NCBI RefSeq assembly: GCF_947493425.1
Contig: NZ_CANLRP010000082.1
Coordinates: 1-37,634 of the forward strand
Direction: 5' to 3'
Source: an uncultured Microscilla sp.
GTDB lineage: Bacteria; Bacteroidota; Bacteroidia; Cytophagales; Microscillaceae
DNA: 37,634 bases
Part shown: positions 25,500 to 34,894 of the stretch, one piece after another
How positions within the stretch are numbered: the stretch's first letter is position 1
Layout of the letters: every line of letters begins with the position of its first letter
The notes under the pieces: model-generated
Databases searched by the model: none
Seen by the model: the letters and a program-made list of their open reading frames with translations, nothing else
Told to the model about the DNA's origin: nothing
Translations under genes and position numbers: made by a program

Positions 25500-26127
25500 G
25501 AGTTTGTTTAAAGGAGGTTTTATGATGCAGTGTTTGTGGCTACCCAAACGATGGTTGTTAGGTCATCGCGCAACACTATGATGGTATTCACGACACCAAT
25601 GGCGAATTTTGTTATTATTCAAACCATGATCTATAGTTGAGGGTACTGTTTTCACGGATTGACCTGGTTCTAAAAAATCAACTGTCATTCACTTAAATTC
25701 TTTACCGTATTATTTCATAGCTTCTACGGCCTCAAGCTTTTAGCGACAAGCGACAAGTTTGAGGCTGATCTGCAAGCAACTAATCGATTTCGTAAAGATT
25801 TGATTTTTAGGTGATTATAAAATCGGTAGATGGAAGCCCTAAGGGTAAAAGGGTGCTTCTTACCATCACAACAAATGTAATAATGCCACTTTTTTGGGAA
25901 GAATACCTAAAACAAACCCGATTAAAACTACCAGTGATAGTTAGAATAATACTATTTTAACTAGTTTTTAAACAAATATTTCAATAAACAGATATTTTTC
26001 TTGTTATATTTCTATTATAACCCAATAAGTCATTATTTAGAGGGCTAAAGTTCTTTAAATATGGGGATGCCCCAAATAACATACAATGTATTTTCTAAAC
26101 AACATCATCATTCAAATGAATAATGCC
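25500..26127. other. Gene-free stretch before the S9 peptidase
   Basis: No ORF of note. Short runs such as VIAQHYDGIHDTNGEFCYY in one frame near 25555-25630 look faintly protein-like, but they end in stops on both sides and give no recognisable family. The peptidase promoter should be here; no clear box was found. Confidence 0.35.
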
Positions 26128-28383
26128 ATGAAAAAAACATACCTAGGTTATATTATACTATGGCTCTGCCTGCTCAGTGCCCCTTTGCTGGCACAAACCA
26201 ACAAAAAACAAGTTACAGTAGACCGCTTATTTCTCACGTCTGACTTTCATGTTGACTATTTCAGCCAACCCCGCTGGATAGAAGACGGCAAAGCATATAC
26301 GACGCTTGAGGCCTCAACAAAGCATAAAGGTGCTCGTGACATTGTAAAGTACGATACCCGATCGGGTAAACGCAGTGTACTAATTGATGCACAAAAACTG
26401 ATTCCCTCCGGACAAAGCAAGCCCTTGTCTATTCGTAATTACCAATGGTCGGTAAACAAACAGCAACTGTTGATATTTACCAATACTCGCCGCGTGTGGC
26501 GTTACCATACCAAGGGCGATTATTGGGTACTTTCGCTCAAATCGGGCAAGTTGAACCAATTAGGCAAGGGTTTGCCTGAGTCATCGTTGATGTTTGCCAA
26601 GTTTTCGCCTAATAATCAACAAGTGGCTTATGTAAGCAAGCATAATGTATATGTAGAACAACTGGCTGACAATAAAATCAAGCAATTGACTTTTAATGGA
26701 ACAGATAGGCTGATCAATGGAACGTTTGACTGGGCTTATGAGGAGGAGTTTAATGCTAGAGACGGGTTTAGGTGGAGCCCTGACAGCAAACAAATTGCCT
26801 TTTGGCAGGTAGACGCCCGCAATATCCGCAACTTTTATATGATCAACAACACCGATTCGGTATACTCGCAACTTGTTCCTGTACAATACCCCAAGGTGGG
26901 CGAAACTCCCTCGGCTTGCCGGGTGGGGGTGATTGATCTGGATGGAGGCAAAACTCGCTGGATGGCTATACCAGGAAATAACCAGCAAAACTATTTGCCC
27001 CGTATGATGTGGGGTAAACAACCAGGTAAAGTTTATGTACAACAGGTAAACCGCAAACAGAACCACCTCAAAGTATGGGCTTGTAATACTTACACGGGCA
27101 AGGCAAGCCGGATTTATGCAGAAAAAGAAACTGCGTGGATTGATGTGGTAAGCCAAAGTGATTGGAAATGGCTCAAAAAAGGCAACGAATTTACCTGGAC
27201 TACCGAAAAAGACGGTTGGCGACATTTATACAAAGTGGCTAAAGATGGTGGCAAACAACAATTGATCACTCAGGGCAATTTTGATGTGGTGAATGTACTA
27301 GAGATTGATCCAAAAGGTGGTTATTGCTATTTTATTGCCTCGCCCGATAACCCTACTCAACGTTACCTGTACCGTGCTTCGTTGTATAAAAAGGGTAAGG
27401 CTACCCGACTTACGCCCAGCAACCAACCAGGCACGCATAACTACAATGTGGCACCTGGAGGTAAATATGCCATTCACACTTATTCGACAGCCAACCAACC
27501 ACCTGTAACGGAGTTAGTGACCCTGCCCAACCATAAGGTAATCAAGACCTTGATAAGCAACGATAAAATAAAAGCTACTCTTGCTGGTTTAGACATTCGC
27601 CCGATAGAATTTTTTAGTGTAACCACCCAAGACAAGGTAACAATGGAGGGAATGATGTTTAAACCACCTGGCTTCAACCCTGCCAAGAAATACCCTGTAT
27701 TGTTTTATGTATATGGTGAGCCTTGGTCACAAACAGCCCGTGACACGTGGTCTTGGCGCAACCTTTGGTTTCATTCATTGGCGCAGAAAGGTTACATTGT
27801 AATGACTATGGACAACCGGGGAACCCCTTCGCCTAAAGGAAGAAAATGGCGCAAGAGCATTTATCGCAAAATAGGGGTGGTTAACTCACGCGATCAGGCA
27901 ATGGGAGCTAAAGAAATAATGAAATGGAAGTTTGTAGACGCCAACCGGATAGGAGTATGGGGCTGGAGCGGTGGAGGTTCTATGACGCTCAACCTGTTGT
28001 TTCGTTACCCAGAAATCTATAAAATGGGTATGTCGGTGGCTCCGGTAGCCAACCAACTTTATTATGATAACATTTACCAGGAACGCTATATGGGTTTAAT
28101 CACCGAAAATAAGGAAGATTTTATAGAAGGTTCGCCCATCACTTATGCCAAAAACCTACAAGGCAACTTGCTGTTGGTACACGGTACTGGCGATGACAAT
28201 GTACATTATCAAAATGCTGAGGCGCTCATCAATGAATTGATTCGTCATAATAAGGTTTTTCAAGTAATGCCTTATCCCAATCGTTCGCACGGTATTTATG
28301 AGGGACGCAATACATCACGTCATTTGTATACTACGCTTACTCAATATTTGTTGAAAAACCTGAAGCCGGGCTCAAAGCCTTAA
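26128..28383 (+). CDS. Dipeptidyl peptidase IV-like S9 serine peptidase
   Basis: A 751-residue secreted prolyl peptidase (from ATG 26128, MKKTYLGY). Signal peptide about 1-22 (SAPLLAQ). The N-terminal eight-bladed propeller (about 50-470) carries DWAYEEEFNARDGF, whose Glu pair grips the substrate amino end in DPP-IV. The alpha/beta-hydrolase domain has the triad Ser614 (GWSGGGS), Asp689 (HGTGDDNVH) and His721 (NRSHGIYEG). It likely removes X-Pro dipeptides in the periplasm and may continue the digestion begun by the C10 protease. Starts at 26086 or 26116 are possible but give a poorer signal peptide. A strong terminator follows. Confidence 0.93.
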   Translation: MKKTYLGYIILWLCLLSAPLLAQTNKKQVTVDRLFLTSDFHVDYFSQPRWIEDGKAYTTLEASTKHKGARDIVKYDTRSGKRSVLIDAQKLIPSGQSKPLSIRNYQWSVNKQQLLIFTNTRRVWRYHTKGDYWVLSLKSGKLNQLGKGLPESSLMFAKFSPNNQQVAYVSKHNVYVEQLADNKIKQLTFNGTDRLINGTFDWAYEEEFNARDGFRWSPDSKQIAFWQVDARNIRNFYMINNTDSVYSQLVPVQYPKVGETPSACRVGVIDLDGGKTRWMAIPGNNQQNYLPRMMWGKQPGKVYVQQVNRKQNHLKVWACNTYTGKASRIYAEKETAWIDVVSQSDWKWLKKGNEFTWTTEKDGWRHLYKVAKDGGKQQLITQGNFDVVNVLEIDPKGGYCYFIASPDNPTQRYLYRASLYKKGKATRLTPSNQPGTHNYNVAPGGKYAIHTYSTANQPPVTELVTLPNHKVIKTLISNDKIKATLAGLDIRPIEFFSVTTQDKVTMEGMMFKPPGFNPAKKYPVLFYVYGEPWSQTARDTWSWRNLWFHSLAQKGYIVMTMDNRGTPSPKGRKWRKSIYRKIGVVNSRDQAMGAKEIMKWKFVDANRIGVWGWSGGGSMTLNLLFRYPEIYKMGMSVAPVANQLYYDNIYQERYMGLITENKEDFIEGSPITYAKNLQGNLLLVHGTGDDNVHYQNAEALINELIRHNKVFQVMPYPNRSHGIYEGRNTSRHLYTTLTQYLLKNLKPGSKP

Positions 28384-28404
28384 ATTGCATATACCATAAA
28401 CACG

Positions 28405-28438
28405 AAGCCCCGTAAAACGATTGTTTTGCGGGGCTTTT
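28405..28438 (+). terminator. Terminator of the S9 peptidase gene
   Basis: AAGCCCCGTAAAAC / GTTTTGCGGGGCTT with a 4-base loop (one G-T pair), then a T run. Confidence 0.85.
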
Positions 28439-28533
28439 TGGTTGGAGATAAAAACAGGAAAAGCTGACAGAAAGCTCAATTTTAGTAGATCCTGAGTTGA
28501 ATAGGTGGGTTATTTGCAAGGGGACTGTTTAAG

Positions 28534-29274
28534 TTAACCTTTAGTCGGGTCGTTTGGGGCTTTTACTTTAGGTAAACCAATCCATTCGTGGTCAATATCG
28601 TGCATAAGCAGCGCATTGTCAAATACTACTGACCCTTGCGGGAAAACTGCTTCATTCTCAAAAAAACTTGAATGAACTTCTGCTACTTCCAGCAGCGATA
28701 CCTTCCAGTTATATGCCTTAAGCTCCAGCCCATCATAACTTCCTGCTTTGTGTTCAGGTGAATAACCTACAGAACCTTGCTCAAAAAAATCGGAAACACA
28801 ACTCAAATCGTCGAATACACTTTGGGTGTTCCACTGTGCTGTTTTCTTTGCTTTAATCGACAGCGAAGTATCATCGTCACTCACAAAAGCTACTTCATAA
28901 TTGCCGTTACCCTCATTTACCGTAAAGTTTGCCAAATGATGTACTCCCGGAAACACCCTGCCACCTGCCAAAGAGTTAAGCCGCGAAGAAGTGTCACGCC
29001 TTGGTATATAAACCCCTTCTTTGCGTTTTCCGTTTTCTATCCATTTTACGGCGATGCGGTGCGCACCATTTTCTGATCCAATGCCTATAGCCTTGGGCAA
29101 CCCTTTGGGGCGAATCTCTTTGAGTCTGATCAGGCATATACCAGCAATACCTTTGCCTTTGACTAGTTTGGGAGTAAAAGGAGGGGGTAAGTAACGACGT
29201 AGTACCTCAGGCGCTATTTGATAATTAATGAGTATACGGCGGTCTATCACACCTTTTATTCGAGGGATTTTCAT
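28534..29274 (-). CDS. DUF2071-like protein
   Basis: The 246-residue protein resembles DUF2071 / acetoacetate-decarboxylase-fold proteins. It starts with an approach helix LINYQIAPEVLRRYLPPPFTP, then GIAGICLIRLKEIRPKGLP, a YIPRRDTSSRLNSLAGGRVFPG segment (about 91-112) and strands to the C-terminal LLMHDIDHEWIG. Function within this fold is unknown; no decarboxylase lysine could be assigned. Cytosolic, no signal. It is transcribed alone, converging on the S9 peptidase. Confidence 0.6.
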   Translation of the reverse strand: MKIPRIKGVIDRRILINYQIAPEVLRRYLPPPFTPKLVKGKGIAGICLIRLKEIRPKGLPKAIGIGSENGAHRIAVKWIENGKRKEGVYIPRRDTSSRLNSLAGGRVFPGVHHLANFTVNEGNGNYEVAFVSDDDTSLSIKAKKTAQWNTQSVFDDLSCVSDFFEQGSVGYSPEHKAGSYDGLELKAYNWKVSLLEVAEVHSSFFENEAVFPQGSVVFDNALLMHDIDHEWIGLPKVKAPNDPTKG

Positions 29275-29522
29275 AATCTTTGTTGTTCGTTTGTTGGTAT
29301 AACGCCTTGGGTAGGGAGATGGTTAACAAGGAGTGGGGGTTACCCAGAATATTTTTTTATAAAAAAACTCCACTAATAGGGGTTTGTGTGGTAAAGTAAA
29401 ACACTCTCCTGCGAATTTGGGTAATGCATAAATATTTTTATAATTTTAACTGCAATAAGTATAAAAAGGTTAACTCCTTCGTAAAGAATCACTTATAATT
29501 ATTTAAAAGACATTTTATTTCT

Positions 29523-30509
29523 ATGAAACTTAAAAAAACTTTTACTTCATTTTTGAAAAAAACACCCTTAACCGCTCACCTGTTGCTGCTTGCTCTGATG
29601 CTGTTTTTGATGACCAGTTGTGGAGACAAAAAGAACAACCAAAGTGAGACCAAAGATTCTACCGCTCAAAGCACCCCACCGCCTGTTGCCAAACTCATGA
29701 CCAACCAGGAATTGTATAAAACTGAAGAGGTAGAGGGCTTGGAAGCTGCATTGAAAAAGCCTGCCCATGTATACCGGTTGTCTTTACAACAATCAGGGTT
29801 AAAAACCCTCTCAGATGACATACAAAAACTGAAAAACCTGCAAAGTCTTGCCATTGGCATGAACCCAGGGCTAAACTTGGGGCAGGTAATAGGACAACTG
29901 GAAAGCTTACCTTTGTTGCAAGAGCTCAATACAAGCGATAACGAACTTAAGCGCATTCCTGCAAATATAAAAAACTTACAGCAGGTGCATTCTATTTGGT
30001 TAGACAACAACCCTACCCTTGACCTCAAGCAAGCTTTTACAGTGATGAGCGCCATGCCTAAGCTGGAAGAGGTATCTTTAGTAGACAGCAAAGTGATGGA
30101 GTTGCCCACTGACATAGGCAAAATGAAGGGGCTGAAAAGATTGGTAGTAAGCCATAACAAGCTACAGACTTTGCCTAATAGTTTTGATCAATTACAAAAG
30201 CTGGAGTTTGTAGACTTATCGAGCAATAAAAAGCTTAATATCACTCAGGTATTGAACGAATTGGTAAAAATAAAAAGTCTGAAGAGGTTATTTTTGAGCA
30301 AATGTGGACTTAAAAAAATACCGGATACTATAGGCAAACTCGAAAACTTAGAAGTGTTGATATTGAACTCGAACCAAATAGAAACTCTGCCTGCTTCAAT
30401 GAAAAACCTTACAAAACTGAAGGAGTTGTATATTGCAGGCAATCCATTGGTACCCCAGGCAGTAGAAGGACTCAAGACCTTGTTTCCTAAGGTAAGAATT
30501 ACCAAATAA
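29523..30509 (+). CDS. Leucine-rich-repeat lipoprotein
   Basis: A 328-residue lipoprotein: long signal with lipobox MTSC (Cys about residue 33), a short Ser/Thr/Gln linker, then about ten 23-residue LRRs (about 80-328) of the bacterial type LxxLxLxxNxLxxLPxxIxxLxxL, for example LKRLVVSHNKLQTLPNSFDQ. LRR arrays form curved binding surfaces; the partner is unknown. It probably faces the periplasm or cell surface. Monocistronic, with a hairpin after the stop. Confidence 0.9.
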   Translation: MKLKKTFTSFLKKTPLTAHLLLLALMLFLMTSCGDKKNNQSETKDSTAQSTPPPVAKLMTNQELYKTEEVEGLEAALKKPAHVYRLSLQQSGLKTLSDDIQKLKNLQSLAIGMNPGLNLGQVIGQLESLPLLQELNTSDNELKRIPANIKNLQQVHSIWLDNNPTLDLKQAFTVMSAMPKLEEVSLVDSKVMELPTDIGKMKGLKRLVVSHNKLQTLPNSFDQLQKLEFVDLSSNKKLNITQVLNELVKIKSLKRLFLSKCGLKKIPDTIGKLENLEVLILNSNQIETLPASMKNLTKLKELYIAGNPLVPQAVEGLKTLFPKVRITK

Positions 30510-30547
30510 TGAAATTGTCATAAAGATGTTTAAATTTGGAGTCAAAC

Positions 30548-30596
30548 GGCAAAGCTTTTTTAAATCAAATATGGGCTTTGCCATTGATCTTTTTTT
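30548..30596 (+). terminator. Possible terminator after the LRR lipoprotein
   Basis: GGCAAAGC (30548-30555) pairs with GCTTTGCC (30575-30582); a T run follows at 30590-30596. Confidence 0.5.
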
Positions 30597-30649
30597 GAGT
30601 TCAAAACGTGAGTTATGCCTTGTAGCCCACATAAATTTAGACAACAAAC

Positions 30650-31537
30650 ATGACAACATTTAAGACAATAAACCCCAAAGAAGTGTCCACGGGGGCATTT
30701 CACGGTTTTATGTTAGGTGCAGTAGCACCCCGTCCCATCGCCTTTGCCAGCACCATCGACAACAAAGGCAATGTGAACTTAAGCCCATTTAGTTTTTTCA
30801 ATGCTTTCGGTGCTAACCCTCCTACATTGATTTTTTCTCCGGCGCGTCGTGTGCGTGACAATACCACCAAACACACCCTTGAAAATGCCCAAGCTACCAA
30901 AGAGGTAGTGATTAATATTGTAAACTACCCTATAGTAGAGCAAATGTCGCTGGCAAGCACCGAATACGACCAAGGCGTGAACGAGTTTATCAAATCAGGC
31001 TTGACCGAAGAACCCTCGTTATTGGTGAAGCCTCCTAGGGTAAAAGAAGCCCCTGCTGCGTTTGAGTGCACAGTAAAAGATATTATCGAAACAGGAACAG
31101 AAGGTGGAGCGGGTAACCTCATTGTTTGTGAGGTAGTAATGGCACATTTTAACGAGGCTATTCTGGATGAAAATGGCAAAGTAGACCCTTTTAAAGCCGA
31201 CTTGGTAGCACGTATGGGGGGCAATTGGTACTGTCGTGCCAACGGAGATGCTTTGTTTGAAATAGAAAAACCTATTCGTAACAAAGGTATCGGGGTAGAC
31301 CAGTTGCCCGAAGCTGTGCGAAACAGCCATGTATTGACGGGGAATAACTTGGGTAAATTGGGCAATGTAGAAAAGCTGCCTGAACCTGCCGAAGTAAGCA
31401 AGTTTAGCGGAAGCGATGCCATACAAGCTGTGCGTAAAGAAAAGGGTGACCTACAGGAGAACCTGCATCGCCTGGCGCAAAAATACCTGGCCAACAACGA
31501 AGTAACTCAGGCCTGGTTGACACTGTTGCAAAAGTAA
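30650..31537 (+). CDS. Flavin reductase family protein (DIM6/NTAB type)
   Basis: A 295-residue protein with the split-barrel FMN-binding domain: FMLGAVAPRPIAFASTID, then NLSPFSFFNAFGANPPTLIF and KEVVINIVNYPIVEQM (about 20-205). The family reduces flavins with NAD(P)H or carries FMN in oxidoreductases. The last about 85 residues (from NKGIGVDQLP) are an extra helical tail found in a subgroup. Cytosolic. It has no obvious functional partner among its neighbours. Confidence 0.88.
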   Translation: MTTFKTINPKEVSTGAFHGFMLGAVAPRPIAFASTIDNKGNVNLSPFSFFNAFGANPPTLIFSPARRVRDNTTKHTLENAQATKEVVINIVNYPIVEQMSLASTEYDQGVNEFIKSGLTEEPSLLVKPPRVKEAPAAFECTVKDIIETGTEGGAGNLIVCEVVMAHFNEAILDENGKVDPFKADLVARMGGNWYCRANGDALFEIEKPIRNKGIGVDQLPEAVRNSHVLTGNNLGKLGNVEKLPEPAEVSKFSGSDAIQAVRKEKGDLQENLHRLAQKYLANNEVTQAWLTLLQK

Positions 31538-31664
31538 AGGTACATTTAAATTTGACGCTATGGGTAAATGCTACTTGCTAATTTGCAAATATGATAATAA
31601 ATACACCACAAGATTTTAATAACAAGTAAAAAATATACGCTAAATAAAAAATCTGCATATTGTT

Positions 31665-31751
31665 TGAGTAGATAGTTTAGGGAGTAATTAAAAAATAGGG
31701 TAGGTTATTTCTTGTTTGCTCCCTTAAATCATACTATCTACTCATTTTTTT
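31665..31751. terminator. Long hairpin with T tract
   Basis: TGAGTAGATAGT (31665-31676) pairs with ACTATCTACTCA (31732-31743); inner TTAGGGAG/CTCCCTTAA extends it. Eight T residues follow, so it can end transcription rightwards. The rest of 31538-31931 has no gene. Confidence 0.7.
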
Positions 31752-31931
31752 TGTATTCTAAACTTAATATCATTGTTAAAAAGTGATTTATTGAATCAAA
31801 TCAATTATTTTGCTGATTGACACAACAAGTGGAGCATCAAAAACTGAGTAAAGGCTATTTATTAAAGTACAAGCATTTGGCAGTCCCTCAAGGTCGTTTG
31901 TCTGTTTATAGTTTGTAATTACTTATCATTT

Positions 31932-33521
31932 ATGAGTGTGAAAAAAAGAAATCGTTTATCTTACTTTATTCGTCTGGACTTTAGCAGCATACAAGGACGC
32001 ATTACATTTGTGTTTGTCCTGCTTGCTTTGTTAATGTTTAGTGTGATTCTCTTGATTAACTACACCTGGCTGAGTAATAACCGACAGTATAAAAGAATCA
32101 TAGATACCACCCAACCCATTCAGCGTCATAGCATTAGCCTGCTCAATACTGCCAAGCAAACCCAGGTAAACCTACACAAATACCTGATACTGAAAGACAC
32201 TACTTACAAAACCAAAAACCGTAAAATCTGGTTACTCACTATTCCCGCACAAAAAGACTCCTTGTTGTTCAATTTGGCCCAAAACTCAGACAACACCCGC
32301 CTGGCGTATGTTAACATTACCCAGCGCCTCGAAGAACTCAGACAACTACAAAAACAAGCCGAAATAGTATACCAACGAAAAGATGTGGTGCTGGCCATCC
32401 GTCAGTTTTTAGTGTCAGACCTTCCGTTGGCATTAAGTGAGCTGGAGAAAGCCATCAATAGAATGACGGGTATTCAAAAAGATAAAGAGATAGAGTTGCT
32501 GGAAGAATATGCCAACAGTAACCGCAAACGTTATGTTATATTTGTAGTGTCATTGGTGGCTATCATCTTATTCCATTACTTTTTGGGGGCATTTATTATG
32601 ACAGCCCTCATGAGCAAAATTATGCCCATAAAAACACAGATTGCTAATTTGAGCAAAGGCGATTTGCCCGACCCTTTGCCCAAAAACTCAGATGAGTTTG
32701 GCTCTACTGTGCGTTACATTAATGAGTTGTCTCACAACCTCAAACTGGTGAAAAACTACGCCAATCAGGTAGGAGAAGGACGTTTTGACTCTAACCTTAC
32801 CATATTTAACGAAGGAAGTGAGCTAGGAGTAGCCCTAAGCGAAATGGGAAAAAGCCTGCAGAAGGTATACGATGAAGAGCAGTTGAGAATATGGATTACA
32901 GATGGTTTGGCTAAGTTTGCCGAAATATTGAGGCAAAGCAGTGACGATTTAGATCATTTGTGCTATGAAGTAATCTCACAGTTGGTAAAATATATAGACA
33001 TTGTGCAAGGTGGCATGTTTATTCTTAATAATCATGAAGCGACTCCCTTCTTTGAACTTCGGGCGTCGTATGCGTATGATAGAATGAAGTTTATAGAGCG
33101 AAAAGTTTCGGTAGATGAAGGTTTGATTGGTAGGGTATACAACGAAAAAGAAATGGTATATGTAGAAACCATTCCCGAAAACTACCTTTATGTAGAGTCG
33201 GGATTGGGCGAAACTCCACCCAAAACCTTGGTTTTGCTACCTCTCAAAAACGACAAAGAAATAGAAGGAGTAGTAGAATTGGCTTCGTTCCGAAAGTTTG
33301 AAGCACACGAACTGGAGTTTTTGCAACGCCTCAGCGAAAGCATTGCTGCTACTATTACTGTAGTAATTACCCATCAAAAAAACGAACGAATGCTTTCAGA
33401 GTATCAAGAAATGACCTCTACCCTGAAAGAGCAGCAAATAGAGCTGCAGCAAAACTCTGAAGAACTACACATAGCCAAGCAAGAAATAGAAAAGAAGTTA
33501 AAAGATAGTGAGGCAAAGTAG
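31932..33521 (+). CDS. HAMP-GAF membrane receptor without output kinase
   Basis: A 529-residue sensor-like protein. Membrane helices at about 24-46 and 201-222 enclose a periplasmic helical-bundle sensor (about 50-200). HAMP follows (about 222-275, with ISPIK-like MPIKTQIANLSKGDLPDPLP) and perhaps a second HAMP (about 275-315). A GAF domain spans about 335-485 (AFY-type core LRASYAYDR, KVSVDEGLIGRVYNEK, LLPLKN...GVVELAS). It ends in a coiled coil (about 485-529). No histidine kinase, cyclase or methyl-accepting domain is present, though such coils usually lead into one. It must signal through a partner, possibly the next gene. Confidence 0.85.
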   Translation: MSVKKRNRLSYFIRLDFSSIQGRITFVFVLLALLMFSVILLINYTWLSNNRQYKRIIDTTQPIQRHSISLLNTAKQTQVNLHKYLILKDTTYKTKNRKIWLLTIPAQKDSLLFNLAQNSDNTRLAYVNITQRLEELRQLQKQAEIVYQRKDVVLAIRQFLVSDLPLALSELEKAINRMTGIQKDKEIELLEEYANSNRKRYVIFVVSLVAIILFHYFLGAFIMTALMSKIMPIKTQIANLSKGDLPDPLPKNSDEFGSTVRYINELSHNLKLVKNYANQVGEGRFDSNLTIFNEGSELGVALSEMGKSLQKVYDEEQLRIWITDGLAKFAEILRQSSDDLDHLCYEVISQLVKYIDIVQGGMFILNNHEATPFFELRASYAYDRMKFIERKVSVDEGLIGRVYNEKEMVYVETIPENYLYVESGLGETPPKTLVLLPLKNDKEIEGVVELASFRKFEAHELEFLQRLSESIAATITVVITHQKNERMLSEYQEMTSTLKEQQIELQQNSEELHIAKQEIEKKLKDSEAK

Positions 33522-33602
33522 CAATGCTTTTACCAAGTGGTTAAACAGAAGTTGTGAAGAAAAGCTTATTGAAAACAAACCCAATACATATACACTGATG
33601 AT

Positions 33603-34847
33603 ATGGTTTTTTTATTACGAGAGTATGCCCGTACAATTTATTTTACAATCATAACTATAGGCGCATGTATTTTAGTTACATTGCCTGCTCAAGCCCAGCT
33701 ATTGCCTGCCCGAGAAGAAGAAGCAAAATATGACGAAGGCAAACTGGAGATTATTTGCCAGTCCATTAAGTTTTATTTGAGCGCCAACGCCAGAGAAAAT
33801 GCCAGTAATGCTATAGATTGTAGTTCGCTGGAAGCTATAGAACAAACTATTCCGGAAGATTACAGGGCAACCAATCGTTTTTTTAACCTTTTTAAAAAGA
33901 AACGGTATCGTAGCTATGGGCGTGGTAAGTTAGGTAGAAGACTTGAAAAACTAATCAAAGACATTAATACCGAATTACAAAAAACTCGTCAGGACGCTGC
34001 CTGGACTAATAAGTTGGCGAAACTTATTGAACGCTTGATAAAAGTGAAAGACCTGGTAATACAAGGCAAAAGTGTAAATAGCATTCACGAAACAAGTGAT
34101 ACCAGCCAGCAAGCAAATGTGCCAACAAGCACCACACAACAAAAACCAAAAGAAAAGACACCAAAACAAACAGATGATAGACCAATGAGTATTTTTTTAT
34201 CTATAGTATCTTTGATTGCTGTAATTGCCCTGGGGGTGATGGCTTATAGGTTTTTTCAGAAACTGAACGAGATACAAGAACAAATTGCCGATTTGGATGA
34301 GGCTTTTAAGGAAAAATACAGCCGCCTCGATAATCGAATAGATACGATGACGCCAGTAAGAGACTTTCGGTCTGTTTTTCCGCAAATACAGCAGTTAAAC
34401 GACGATATTCATGCATTGGGACAAGAGATACAGTTGCTAAGAACCCGAAATCAGTTTAAAATTTCGCCCGAAGAACTATACGCCAAGCGAACCGAACACC
34501 TCGAAACCCATAGTTACAGCCCTGAAATAAGAATTTATTATGCAAAATTTCATCCTGAGCAAAACGGTTTTATGCATCAGGAGTTTCATACCGAACCTAG
34601 CAAAGAGTACATTTATAAAATAGAAATAAGTACCCAAAATCCGTTAGAAGCTTCTTATCAAGTAGTAAGTCGTAACGAATACCATCACTTGGCGCTCAAC
34701 TATGAGGGGTCTATGCTGGCGCCTGTTGCCGAATACCTCAACCGACCTGTCAACGCTTACCGCATCATTACAAAAAAACCAGGCAAACTCAAGAGAGAAG
34801 AAAATACCTGGGTGATTACCGAAAAAGCCCAATTAGCGTTTGAATAA
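33603..34847 (+). CDS. Coiled-coil membrane protein of unknown function
   Basis: The 414-residue product has an N-terminal signal (cleavage near PAQAQ, residue 32), a basic helical periplasmic region (about 40-155), a Thr/Gln/Lys/Pro linker (about 160-195), one membrane helix (about 196-216, IFLSIVSLIAVIALGVMAYRF), a coiled coil (about 217-290) and a cytosolic beta-rich domain (about 315-414). I recognise no family. It begins 81 bp after the GAF receptor on the same strand, with no terminator between, so the two may be co-transcribed. A role in passing a signal across the membrane is possible, inferred only from topology. Confidence 0.75.
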   Translation: MVFLLREYARTIYFTIITIGACILVTLPAQAQLLPAREEEAKYDEGKLEIICQSIKFYLSANARENASNAIDCSSLEAIEQTIPEDYRATNRFFNLFKKKRYRSYGRGKLGRRLEKLIKDINTELQKTRQDAAWTNKLAKLIERLIKVKDLVIQGKSVNSIHETSDTSQQANVPTSTTQQKPKEKTPKQTDDRPMSIFLSIVSLIAVIALGVMAYRFFQKLNEIQEQIADLDEAFKEKYSRLDNRIDTMTPVRDFRSVFPQIQQLNDDIHALGQEIQLLRTRNQFKISPEELYAKRTEHLETHSYSPEIRIYYAKFHPEQNGFMHQEFHTEPSKEYIYKIEISTQNPLEASYQVVSRNEYHHLALNYEGSMLAPVAEYLNRPVNAYRIITKKPGKLKREENTWVITEKAQLAFE

Positions 34848-34850
34848 ACA

Positions 34851-34893
34851 GTAAAGCAAGGTTTGATAGCTAATTTATCAAGCCTTGCTTTAC
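34851..34893. terminator. Bidirectional terminator
   Basis: GTAAAGCAAGGTTTGATA pairs with TATCAAGCCTTGCTTTAC (18-bp arms, one G-T pair, 7-bp loop). It lies between two convergent genes. Confidence 0.8.
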
Positions 34894-34894
34894 G

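Noticed and set aside
25500..25635. Possible gene remnant downstream of repeat copy 2
   Set aside because: Protein-like fragments of about 25-40 residues occur in two frames but end in stops and match no family I know.
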